From an uncultured Asticcacaulis sp. (lineage in GTDB: Bacteria; Pseudomonadota; Alphaproteobacteria; Caulobacterales; Caulobacteraceae): DNA of 23,425 bases. A program made the position numbers and the translations under genes. Position 1 is the stretch's first letter. The number at the start of each line of letters is the position of its first letter. The stretch spans positions 1-23,425 of the forward strand of contig CAMLPZ010000027.1 in the NCBI GenBank assembly GCA_946482045.1. The letters run 5' to 3'. Of the stretch, positions 1-6,217 are shown piece by piece. Below the pieces are notes generated by a model. It was not told where the DNA came from and made no database searches. It was given only the letters and a program-made list of their open reading frames with translations.

Positions 1-602
1 CCGGGCTGAATGTCCTGACCAAGATAGGGCGCATATGCAATGAAACCGGCCAGGGTCTTGTCCTTGGCGGTGGTCGATAGTGAGAGGGCGTTGAGCGCGC
101 TGTATCCTGTACCGATTATGAACAGGGGCTTCTCAGGCGTCGGGTGGATGATGTCGCGAATGAAGCCGATCACCGCCATCTGTCCGTCGCGATAGCTTCT
201 GGTAAAGACTGCCTGTTTCTGGCCGGAATACTGGCCCGCGCCGCCTTGGCCCGGCACTTCCAGCAGCCAGACGCCGTAGCCTTGATCGAGCAACTGGTTG
301 GCCAGCTCAAAATAGGTCTCCGCCGGGTAGTCGGCATCGGCGAGGATCAGGACCTGGGCGCGTGGATTGACAGGCGGGGAGGCGACGCCATAGCGCGCTT
401 CAGGCAGAGAGCCGCTGCGGTAGCCGCCCCAGACAAAGCCTTGCGGCGGAAAGTATTGCGGCGACAGGCCGGGCGGGATCTGGCTATCCAGGAAAGCCTG
501 TCCCGGCTGCTTCTCGCCGGCATCGGGCTTCGAGCACGCGCCGACGGCCAGGGCAAGACCCAGCGCGGCGAGATGAAGCCAGGGACGAAAAGAAGGGGAC
601 AT
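1..602 (-). CDS. Alpha/beta-hydrolase-like lipoprotein, 3' part beyond window
   Basis: Reading from ATG at 602 gives 200 codons with no stop before the window edge, so the C-terminal part is missing. An in-frame TAA lies two codons before this ATG, which fixes the start. The N-terminus is a lipoprotein signal: basic residue, hydrophobic run, then V-G-A-C with the lipid-accepting Cys at about residue 23, so the product is probably anchored facing the periplasm. Further on, a strand followed by D-A-D-Y-P-A-E-T, the P-G-Q-G-G loop near residue 125, and I-I-G-T-G-Y-S near residues 162-168 resemble an alpha/beta hydrolase core. At the nucleophile elbow the usual G-x-S-x-G reads G-T-G-Y-S, so the Ser position appears to be Gly166. 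It could be a catalytically dead relative or my by-eye alignment may be off. Divergent from lipA. Function unknown. Confidence 0.6.
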   Translation of the reverse strand, partial: MSPSFRPWLHLAALGLALAVGACSKPDAGEKQPGQAFLDSQIPPGLSPQYFPPQGFVWGGYRSGSLPEARYGVASPPVNPRAQVLILADADYPAETYFELANQLLDQGYGVWLLEVPGQGGAGQYSGQKQAVFTRSYRDGQMAVIGFIRDIIHPTPEKPLFIIGTGYSALNALSLSTTAKDKTLAGFIAYAPYLGQDIQP

Positions 603-644
603 GCGTTATCTATAACCCAGATTCCCCTCATGGGCTATGACTGG

Positions 645-677
645 CGCGTGACACACCGGTGACGTTTCTTTCACGCG
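645..677. repeat. 7-bp inverted repeat in the divergent hydrolase/lipA spacer
   Basis: CGCGTGA at 645-651 is matched by TCACGCG at 671-677 with a 19-base gap. It lies in the 172-base spacer between two divergent genes, so an operator is possible, but a 7-bp match at this spacing is near chance expectation. I found no convincing sigma70 promoter for lipA in this spacer. Confidence 0.2.
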
Positions 678-737
678 TCATGTCGTCGCGCAACAACGGA
701 TTTGACTTGATAAATTCAGGCAATACGCCCAATTAGG

Positions 738-762
738 TGTGGGGCAGACATGTGCCCGCACA
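738..762 (+). promoter_or_regulatory. Hairpin just before the lipA ribosome binding region
   Basis: TGTGGGGCA at 738-746 can pair with TGCCCGCACA at 753-762 (9 bp with one bulged G), loop of 6 bases. It ends 12 bases before the lipA ATG and abuts the only weak Shine-Dalgarno candidate (GTTGAG at about 767-772). It could influence lipA translation. This rests on pairing alone. Confidence 0.3.
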
Positions 763-774
763 AGCAGTTGAGCC

Positions 775-1734
775 ATGGTCACCCTTATTAACCGCGTCGA
801 CGCTACCCCTCGCGAGCTGCGTCATCCCGAAAAGCAGAACCGTCCCGATTCGCCGATCCAGAAAAAACCCGAATGGCTGCGTGTGCGCGCCCCTGGATCG
901 CCCGGCTATAACGAAACCCAGAAGATCGTTCGCGACGCCAAGCTGGTAACGGTGTGTGAAGAGGCGGCCTGCCCGAATATCGGTGAGTGCTGGTCGAAGA
1001 ACCACGCCACCATCATGATCATGGGCGATACCTGTACGCGCGCCTGCGCCTTCTGCAACGTCAAGACCGGTCTGCCGCAACCTTTGGATACCGATGAGCC
1101 GCGCCGCGTCGGCGAAACCGTCGCGCTCATGAAGCTGTCGCACGTCGTCATTACCTCTGTCGACCGCGACGATCTGGCCGATGGCGGCGCCTGGCACTTT
1201 GCCGAGGTCATTCGTCAGATTCGCGCTCAGTCGCCCAAGACGACCGTCGAAATCCTGACGCCGGACTTCCTCCGCAAGGACGGGGCAGCGGAAATCGTTA
1301 TCGACGCCAAGCCGGACGTGTTCAACCACAACCTGGAAACCGTGCCGCGCAACTACCTCAAGATACGCCCCGGCGCGCGCTATTACCACTCCCTGCGCCT
1401 GCTGGAGCGCGTCAAGGAACGCGATCCGCAGCAGTTCACCAAGTCGGGGATCATGGTGGGGCTGGGCGAAACGCGCGAAGAAGTCATGCAGGTCATGGAC
1501 GACATGCGGTCGGCGGCCATCGACTTTATTACGATCGGCCAATATCTCCAGCCGACGCGCAAGCACGCCGCCATCGACCGCTTTGTGACGCCGGACGAGT
1601 TCAAAGCCTATGAAGCTATCGCCCGCGCCAAAGGGTTCCTGATGGTATCGTCGTCGCCGCTGACGCGGTCATCGCATCACGCGGGCGAGGACTTTGAGCG
1701 TTTGCGTGCTGCCCGTGCGGCGAAAGCGAAGTAG
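775..1734 (+). CDS. lipA: Lipoyl synthase
   Basis: Radical-SAM enzyme that inserts two sulfurs into octanoyl groups on the lipoyl domains of 2-oxoacid dehydrogenases and GcvH, the last step of lipoate synthesis in the cytoplasm. The 319-residue length is normal. Both iron-sulfur motifs are visible: the auxiliary-cluster C-x4-C-x5-C at Cys61, Cys66 and Cys72, and the SAM-cluster C-x3-C-x2-C at Cys87, Cys91 and Cys94. The C-terminal P-L-T-R-S-S-H-H-A segment carries the conserved Ser that ligates the auxiliary cluster. The N-terminal R-H-P-E-K-Q-N-R-P block is typical of alphaproteobacterial LipA and supports this start. The stop is immediately followed by the ratA ATG, so the two are surely cotranscribed. 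Confidence 0.97.
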   Translation: MVTLINRVDATPRELRHPEKQNRPDSPIQKKPEWLRVRAPGSPGYNETQKIVRDAKLVTVCEEAACPNIGECWSKNHATIMIMGDTCTRACAFCNVKTGLPQPLDTDEPRRVGETVALMKLSHVVITSVDRDDLADGGAWHFAEVIRQIRAQSPKTTVEILTPDFLRKDGAAEIVIDAKPDVFNHNLETVPRNYLKIRPGARYYHSLRLLERVKERDPQQFTKSGIMVGLGETREEVMQVMDDMRSAAIDFITIGQYLQPTRKHAAIDRFVTPDEFKAYEAIARAKGFLMVSSSPLTRSSHHAGEDFERLRAARAAKAK

Positions 1735-2190
1735 ATGACGAAGGTCAGTTTCGATCGCGTCCTGCCGTTCCCTGCCGACAAGCTGTTCGACATGGTCGCC
1801 GACGTTGAAAAGTACCCGGACTATATTCCGTGGATCACCTCGATGCGCGTGAGCAATCGCGTGGCCCTGTCCGAAGGCGTGACGCGTTTTGACGCCGAAG
1901 CCGGGGTTGGTTTCAAGTTCCTGTCCGAGCGCTTTTCGACGCGGGTGACACGTGACGCCAACAATCGCACCATCTCGATAACCCTGTTAAAAGGTCCATT
2001 CAAGCGATTGAATTGCCAATGGAAATTCGAAGAAGCTGAAAAGGGCTGCCGCGCTTCGCTGCAGATGGATTTCGAGTTCAAGAATCCGTTCCTGACCGGT
2101 TTCCTTAAGGCCAATTTCGACAAGGCGGTCGCGAAACTCATGGCGTGTTTCGAGGGGCGGGCGGAAACGCTGTTTCCGAAGACGGCTTAA
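1735..2190 (+). CDS. ratA: RatA/Coq10-type START-domain protein
   Basis: A 151-residue single-domain protein of the polyketide cyclase/START fold. The opening (V-L-P-F-P-A-D-K-L-F-D-M-V-A-D-V-E-K-Y-P-D-Y-I-P-W) is the hallmark of the RatA/Coq10 family. Coq10 homologues bind ubiquinone and help its delivery to the respiratory chain; E. coli RatA was reported as a toxin that blocks 70S ribosome assembly. In alphaproteobacteria the lipA-adjacent copy is generally read as the Coq10-like ubiquinone-binding protein, and no antitoxin-like neighbour (RatB/YfjF) is seen here, so I favour that role. The ATG begins on the base after the lipA stop. The 3' end overlaps the converging CinA-domain gene by 4 bases. 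Confidence 0.88.
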   Translation: MTKVSFDRVLPFPADKLFDMVADVEKYPDYIPWITSMRVSNRVALSEGVTRFDAEAGVGFKFLSERFSTRVTRDANNRTISITLLKGPFKRLNCQWKFEEAEKGCRASLQMDFEFKNPFLTGFLKANFDKAVAKLMACFEGRAETLFPKTA

Positions 2191-2678
2191 ATAAGAACCT
2201 GGAGCGCCCAGCTCAAGGCCACATCTACGCTCTTTTCGCGCACGGCGTCGCGGCCGATAGCGCCGAACTGCTCAACTTTCGCCTCGGTTATGATCTCGCC
2301 CTTGCGGCCGCTGCGGCTCAGACCAAAACAGACCATGCCGACGGGTTTTTCCGCCGATCCGCGAGTAGGACCAGCTATGCCTGTGATGCTGAGCGCGATG
2401 TCGGCGCCGGCTTCGCGCAAACCGCCTTCGGCCATGGCGCGCGCCACCTGCAGGCTGACGGCGCCGTGTGTCTCGATAAGAGCCTGCGGCACGTGGACCA
2501 GCCGGGTCTTGGCCGTGTTGGAATAGGTAACGAAACCATAGTCGAAAACAGCCGAAGAGCCTGAAATGGCGGTAATCGCGCCGGCCACCAGCCCTCCGGT
2601 GCAGCTTTCGATGGTGGTGATGCGTTTGCCTTGGGCTGTAAGCAAGCCAACGAGTTCCTGAGCCAGTACGGTCGACAT
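2187..2678 (-). CDS. CinA C-terminal domain protein, nicotinamide-nucleotide amidase (PncC-type)
   Basis: 163 residues, corresponding to the stand-alone CinA C-terminal (PncC/YgaD-like) domain without the N-terminal molybdopterin-binding-like half. This family deamidates NMN to nicotinate mononucleotide, recycling NAD breakdown product. The family signatures are present: T-I-E-S-C-T-G-G-L near residues 22-30 with the catalytic Ser25, T-Y-S-N-T-A-K with the conserved Lys, and I-T-G-I-A-G-P followed by K-P-V-G-M-V. I start at ATG 2678 because G-G-G-G-G-A lies just upstream; the longer in-frame start at 2735 would translate through an intrinsic terminator at 2694-2716. It ends 4 bases inside ratA, convergently. 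Confidence 0.9.
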   Translation of the reverse strand: MSTVLAQELVGLLTAQGKRITTIESCTGGLVAGAITAISGSSAVFDYGFVTYSNTAKTRLVHVPQALIETHGAVSLQVARAMAEGGLREAGADIALSITGIAGPTRGSAEKPVGMVCFGLSRSGRKGEIITEAKVEQFGAIGRDAVREKSVDVALSWALQVLI

Positions 2679-2693
2679 ATTTCCCCCAAAAAC

Positions 2694-2716
2694 AAAAAGC
2701 GGCCCGATTGGACCGC
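2694..2716 (-). terminator. Intrinsic terminator of sodB
   Basis: On the minus strand, GCGGTCC pairs with GGGCCGC (7 bp, one G-U) around the 4-base loop AATC and is followed directly by five Ts. It sits 25 bases after the sodB stop and just before the CinA-domain gene, so most sodB transcripts should end here. It also argues against the long start of the downstream gene. Confidence 0.8.
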
Positions 2717-2741
2717 CCTTCGTCTCTAAAATCAATACCGA

Positions 2742-3353
2742 TTAGACGCCCGGATGCAGCGGGGCGGCCAGGTTCTGATTGGCGAAGTCCCAGTTGGCCA
2801 GGCTGGCCAGGAAGACTTCCAGGAACTTGGGACGCAGGTTCTGATAGTCGAGGTAATAGGCGTGCTCCCAGACATCGCAGGTCAGGATCGGCTTGTCGCC
2901 CTTGGTGAATGGCGTTTCGGCGTTTGGCGTCTTGGTGACCTTCAGCTTGCCGTCGGAGCCGAGGACCAGCCAGGCCCAGCCCGAACCGAACTGCGTGGCG
3001 CCGGCGGTCTTAAAGGCTTCGGCGAAGGCGTCGTAGGAGCCGAAGTCTGAATTGATGCGGTCGGCGATCTCGCCTGTCGGCTGGCCACCGCCATTGGGCT
3101 TCATCGAGCTCCAGAAGAAGGTGTGGTTCCAAACCTGGGCGGCATTGTTGAACACGCCCGGATTCTTGCCTTCCGACGCTTGGACGATCTCGACCAGGGT
3201 CTTCCCTTCGAACTCGGTGCCGGCGATCAGCTTGTTCAGGTTGTCGACATAGGCCTTGTGGTGCTTGGCGTGGTGGAAGCTGAAGGTGTTGGCCGACATG
3301 TGCGGCTCAAGGGCATCGGCAGCGTAGGGCAAGGGGGGAAGTTCGAATGCCAT
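2742..3353 (-). CDS. sodB: Superoxide dismutase [Fe]
   Basis: 203 residues, the usual length for cytoplasmic FeSOD, which converts superoxide to oxygen and hydrogen peroxide. The four metal ligands can be placed: His27 in S-F-H-H-A-K-H-H, His77 in Q-V-W-N-H-T-F-F-W, Asp160 and His164 in [11 protein letters not shown]. Gln73 just before the second ligand (N-N-A-A-Q-V-W) is the position that marks Fe-type rather than Mn-type enzymes. There is no signal peptide, so it is cytoplasmic. A GAGAGG ribosome site precedes the ATG, a good promoter lies about 50 bases upstream and an intrinsic terminator follows, so it appears monocistronic. Confidence 0.96.
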   Translation of the reverse strand: MAFELPPLPYAADALEPHMSANTFSFHHAKHHKAYVDNLNKLIAGTEFEGKTLVEIVQASEGKNPGVFNNAAQVWNHTFFWSSMKPNGGGQPTGEIADRINSDFGSYDAFAEAFKTAGATQFGSGWAWLVLGSDGKLKVTKTPNAETPFTKGDKPILTCDVWEHAYYLDYQNLRPKFLEVFLASLANWDFANQNLAAPLHPGV

Positions 3354-3400
3354 GACAGACCTCTCATCTGCTGTGTTTCGGGGAATGCTTTACGGTTCAG

Positions 3401-3429
3401 CATATATTCGGGCGAATAACCCTTTTCAA
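3401..3429 (-). promoter_or_regulatory. Sigma70-type promoter for sodB
   Basis: On the minus strand a -35 TTGAAA (3424-3429) and a -10 TATATG (3401-3406) are separated by exactly 17 bases. Transcription would start near 3394, giving a leader of about 40 bases before the sodB ATG. Regulation by iron or redox is plausible, but I see no clear operator. Confidence 0.6.
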
Positions 3430-3456
3430 GCCTCGGAGTAGTGAGAATGCTTCGCA

Positions 3457-3484
3457 ATAAACCCTAGCAATTCCATGGGTTTAT
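3457..3484. repeat. 8-bp inverted repeat after ispDF, possible weak terminator
   Basis: ATAAACCC at 3457-3464 is matched by GGGTTTAT at 3477-3484 with a 12-base loop, starting 5 bases past the ispDF stop on the minus strand and upstream of the sodB promoter. There is no T-run after it in the ispDF direction, so it is at best a T-less terminator or 3'-end stabilising hairpin. Confidence 0.35.
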
Positions 3485-3488
3485 GGGG

Positions 3489-4637
3489 TTAAACCGGAAA
3501 GGCGACGGTGCAGACCGCCTGGGCCGCCAGCCCCTCCTCGCGGCCGGTAAAGCCCATCTTTTCGGTGGTCGTTGCCTTGACGCTGACGCGGTCGACAGCG
3601 ATGCCAAGAATCTCCGACAGGCGTGTGCGCATGGCTTCGCGGTGCGGCTTCACCTTGGGACGCTCACAGATCAGGGTCACGTCGACATTGACGATCTCGC
3701 CGCCCTTGGCCGTCACCAGGTCGACGGCGTGCTTCAGGAACAGGTCTGAAGAAGCACCCTTCCATTGCGGATCGGTCGGCGGGAAATGATCGCCGATGTC
3801 ACCCAGGCCCGCGGCGCCCAGTATGGCGTCGGTTAGGGCATGCAGGCCTGCGTCGGCGTCGCTATGGCCAATCAGCGTCTTGTCGTGGGGGATTTCGATG
3901 CCGCACAGCCAGACACTCTCGCCGTCGCCCCAGCGGTGGGCATCGAAGCCCTGGCCGATCCGCGTCTGCATGATGGGTTTGTCCTGTTGAATGAAGGCTT
4001 CGAGGAGGGCGAAATCGGCCGGGTAGGTCAGCTTATGGAGGTGCGGATCGCCTTCGACCAGGGCGACCTCGATGCCCGCTGAGGCGGCGACCATGGCTTC
4101 GTCGGTAGCGATGCCGCCGTCCCAGGTCGAATAGGCTTCGGCGATGTCGCCTAAGCGAAATGCCTGCGGGGTCTGGGCGCGCCACAGGCCATCGCGTGAC
4201 GGCGCATCGGTAATGACGCCATCGACGCCCCGTTTCAGCGAATCCGTCACCGGCAGGGCCAGGATTGCCGCGCGCGACGTCTTAAGTTTGTCAGATAAAA
4301 TGTTGATATAATGTGACTTAACTAGTGGTCGTGCGGCGTCGTGGATCATGACCACGTCATTGAGTTCGGCCATGGTCATCAGCGCATCGAGGCCGTTGCC
4401 GACGCTGCCCGCGCGATCCAGGCCACCGACGGCGACCCTGGCCATGGTGCTGTAACGCGCGCGCGCTGTGTCGAAGTCCTCAGCAGGCACCACCACGACG
4501 ATGTGTCCGGCGCCGGCTTCGGCAAAGGCTTCGACCGACCAGTCGAGCACCGGCTTGCCAGCCAGGGTCATCCACTGTTTCTTGCCGCCGGAACGGCTGC
4601 CGGACCCACCGGCGACGATGATGGCGTGGAAGGTCAC
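3489..4637 (-). CDS. ispDF: Bifunctional IspD/IspF (MEP pathway)
   Basis: Fusion of 2-C-methyl-D-erythritol 4-phosphate cytidylyltransferase and 2-C-methyl-D-erythritol 2,4-cyclodiphosphate synthase, steps 3 and 5 of the MEP route to isoprenoids. IspD occupies about residues 1-220 with the CTP-binding A-G-G-S-G-S-R-S-G-G-K-K-Q loop at 9-21. IspF begins near residue 225 with R-I-G-Q-G-F-D-A-H and carries the zinc ligands Asp232, His234 and His266 (H-S-D-A-D-A-G-L-H). The 382-residue length is normal for the fused alphaproteobacterial form. It starts at GTG 4637, whose GTGA overlaps the TGA stop of the upstream acetyltransferase, so translation is probably coupled. An AT-rich patch around 4290-4325 falls inside the IspD half. 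Confidence 0.95.
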   Translation of the reverse strand: MTFHAIIVAGGSGSRSGGKKQWMTLAGKPVLDWSVEAFAEAGAGHIVVVVPAEDFDTARARYSTMARVAVGGLDRAGSVGNGLDALMTMAELNDVVMIHDAARPLVKSHYINILSDKLKTSRAAILALPVTDSLKRGVDGVITDAPSRDGLWRAQTPQAFRLGDIAEAYSTWDGGIATDEAMVAASAGIEVALVEGDPHLHKLTYPADFALLEAFIQQDKPIMQTRIGQGFDAHRWGDGESVWLCGIEIPHDKTLIGHSDADAGLHALTDAILGAAGLGDIGDHFPPTDPQWKGASSDLFLKHAVDLVTAKGGEIVNVDVTLICERPKVKPHREAMRTRLSEILGIAVDRVSVKATTTEKMGFTGREEGLAAQAVCTVAFPV

Positions 4638-5062
4638 AGGTCCATTCCGAAGTTAAAGGATTGAATGACAAGCCCCTCACGGAAATAGAATTTGTGGGCC
4701 TGGACGCGGTGCGTGCCGCTGTCGAGGCGCAACTGCGCGCAGCCCTCCCGGCCAGCCAGGTCCTTCAACCAGTCGAGCAGGGCCTTGCCGTGGCCGCCTG
4801 AGCGTAAGGCTTCGTCCGTCACAAGGTCATCAACATAAAGAAAACGGCCGGACACCAGCCATTCGTGGACCCGAAAGCCGGCGCAGGCGGCGACATTGCC
4901 GTTGTCTTCGGTGAAGGCCAGCCGCCATCCTGAGTCTTGCATCTGGCGGCGCGCACGCTCCAGCAACTCGTCGGCGCTCGTCAGGTGCGGGCGTAACTGG
5001 CGCATCACTGGAAAGCAGCGGCGGATGTCTTCGTCGGTATCGGCAAGCTTGACGTCGGGCAT
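4634..5062 (-). CDS. GNAT-family N-acetyltransferase
   Basis: 142 residues forming a single GNAT domain, which moves acetyl from acetyl-CoA to an amine. The acetyl-CoA-binding motif A is clear: the strand F-L-Y-V-D-D-L-V-T-D-E followed by the pyrophosphate loop R-S-G-G-H-G-K-A at 87-94, then the helix and the strand A-Q-L-R-L-D-S-G. The late H-K-F-Y-F-R-E-G-L segment is the usual motif B. The substrate cannot be told. A strong AGGAG sits six bases before ATG 5062. Its stop overlaps the ispDF GTG start (GTGA), so the two form an operon, although no functional link is evident. Confidence 0.88.
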   Translation of the reverse strand: MPDVKLADTDEDIRRCFPVMRQLRPHLTSADELLERARRQMQDSGWRLAFTEDNGNVAACAGFRVHEWLVSGRFLYVDDLVTDEALRSGGHGKALLDWLKDLAGREGCAQLRLDSGTHRVQAHKFYFREGLVIQSFNFGMDL

Positions 5063-5079
5063 TGGGTTCTCCTGGCGGA

Positions 5080-5108
5080 GGTTTAGGAGTGTCCGGCTCC
5101 AGCGTCAA
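5080..5108 (-). promoter_or_regulatory. Candidate promoter for the GNAT-ispDF operon
   Basis: On the minus strand TTGACG (5103-5108) and TAAACC (5080-5085) are 17 bases apart. The -10 is mediocre, and the predicted start would leave a leader of only about 10 to 15 bases that just includes the AGGAG. It is the best candidate in the 89-base spacer with dusB. Confidence 0.35.
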
Positions 5109-5151
5109 TCGATCCATGGCGTTTCATGGTGGTTTTGTGTATGGAGGCGTC

Positions 5152-6141
5152 ATGATCGCCAAGGGCTTGAAAATAGGGGATGTCGAGGTGGCGGGCAGGG
5201 TGCTGATCGCGCCCATGACCAGTGTGTCCGACCTGCCGTTCCGACGCATGGCACATAAGTTGGGCGCGCCTTATGCCGCTACCGAAATGGTCGCCTGCGC
5301 CGAGCTCGAAAACGGCCGTCCTGACGTGGTGCGCAAGGCGCAACTGGGCGACCACGACGGCCTGAAGATCGTACAGTTGATCGGCCGCGATCCGGTCCAT
5401 ATCGCGCGTGGCGCAGCCTTGGCAGAGCAATCCGGCGCCCATATCGTAGATCTCAACTTCGGCTGTCCGGCCAAGGAGGTCACGGGCGTGCTGTGCGGTT
5501 CGGCGCTGATGCGCGACCTAGATCAGGCCGAACGCATCATGACCGCGGCCTTGTCGGCGACCTCACGGCCGGTGACGATCAAGATGCGCCTGGGGTGGGA
5601 CGCGCCGCACAACGCCGCCGATCTGGCGCGGCGGGCGGAAAACCTGGGGATTGCTGCCGTAACGGTGCACGGACGTACGCGCCAGCAGTTTTACAAGGGC
5701 CAGGCCGATTGGCGCGCAGTGGCTCAGGTCAAGTCGGCCGTCAGCGTCCCGGTCATCGTCAATGGCGACATCGTCGATATCGACAGCGCCCGGATGGCTT
5801 TGGCGCAGTCCGGCGCGGACGGCATCATGATTGGCCGGGGCATTTATGGCCGGCCGTGGTTCGCGCGCGACCTCGATCGGGCGCTCAACGACAATTCTTC
5901 AATGGATTCTATGTCGTTGACCGCGTGGGCTGATATCCTGTGTGAGCACATGGAAGCCAGTCTCGCCTTCTATGGATCCACGCTGGGGCTGAAGATGTTC
6001 AAGAAGCATCTTGGCAGCTATATTGAAAGCAATGACTATCATCCCGACCCTGCTGCGCGCCGCCAGGATAAGGGCCGCATCTGCCGGTTGGACGATGCGC
6101 AAGAGATCAAACGAGAGGTACGCGCCCTAATTTCTGGGTGA
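5152..6141 (+). CDS. dusB: tRNA-dihydrouridine synthase, DusB/NifR3 family
   Basis: FMN enzyme that reduces specific uridines in tRNA to dihydrouridine using NADPH. From ATG 5152 the protein has 329 residues, normal for the family; GGAGG lies six bases before this ATG, while the longer frame starting at 5062 has no family-like sequence before M-I-A-K-G-L. Family marks: A-P-M-T-S-V-S-D-L-P-F-R near residues 20-30, the catalytic Cys at about 105 in L-N-F-G-C-P-A-K, the I-K-M-R-L-G-W strand, V-T-V-H-G-R-T-R-Q-Q-F-Y and the FMN-phosphate loops V-N-G-D-I and M-I-G-R-G. The position usually filled by A-G-S-A-L reads C-G-S-A-L, a mild variant. In many alphaproteobacteria nifR3 heads the ntr cluster; here ntrY follows after 76 bases. 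Confidence 0.94.
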   Translation: MIAKGLKIGDVEVAGRVLIAPMTSVSDLPFRRMAHKLGAPYAATEMVACAELENGRPDVVRKAQLGDHDGLKIVQLIGRDPVHIARGAALAEQSGAHIVDLNFGCPAKEVTGVLCGSALMRDLDQAERIMTAALSATSRPVTIKMRLGWDAPHNAADLARRAENLGIAAVTVHGRTRQQFYKGQADWRAVAQVKSAVSVPVIVNGDIVDIDSARMALAQSGADGIMIGRGIYGRPWFARDLDRALNDNSSMDSMSLTAWADILCEHMEASLAFYGSTLGLKMFKKHLGSYIESNDYHPDPAARRQDKGRICRLDDAQEIKREVRALISG

Positions 6142-6180
6142 TTTTGACACATTCGCGCAACATTCCTGTTGATATTCAGA

Positions 6181-6210
6181 CACAGTAGTGCGCAAATGCC
6201 ACGCACTGTG
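6181..6210 (+). promoter_or_regulatory. Hairpin immediately upstream of the ntrY TTG start
   Basis: CACAGTAGTGCG (6181-6192) can pair with CGCACTGTG (6202-6210): nine base pairs with a 3-base bulge and a 9-base loop. It ends 7 bases before the TTG start at 6218 and would crowd the ribosome there. It may attenuate read-through from dusB or dampen ntrY translation. A TTGACA at 6144-6149 lies upstream, but no good -10 is found at normal spacing. Confidence 0.35.
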
Positions 6211-6217
6211 AATTAGG

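Noticed and set aside
144..662. A 172-residue plus-strand frame near the left edge
   Set aside because: It lies opposite the lipoprotein gene, which has a clear signal peptide and fold pattern; no recognisable features in this frame.
702..730. TTGACT at 702-707 as a lipA promoter
   Set aside because: No acceptable -10 hexamer lies at 15 to 19 bases from it.
1735..2190. ratA as part of a toxin-antitoxin pair
   Set aside because: No antitoxin-like neighbour; it follows lipA directly and fits the Coq10-like role better.
2679..2735. Longer start of the CinA-domain gene at 2735
   Set aside because: It would run through the sodB terminator and lacks family sequence; ATG 2678 has a strong ribosome site.
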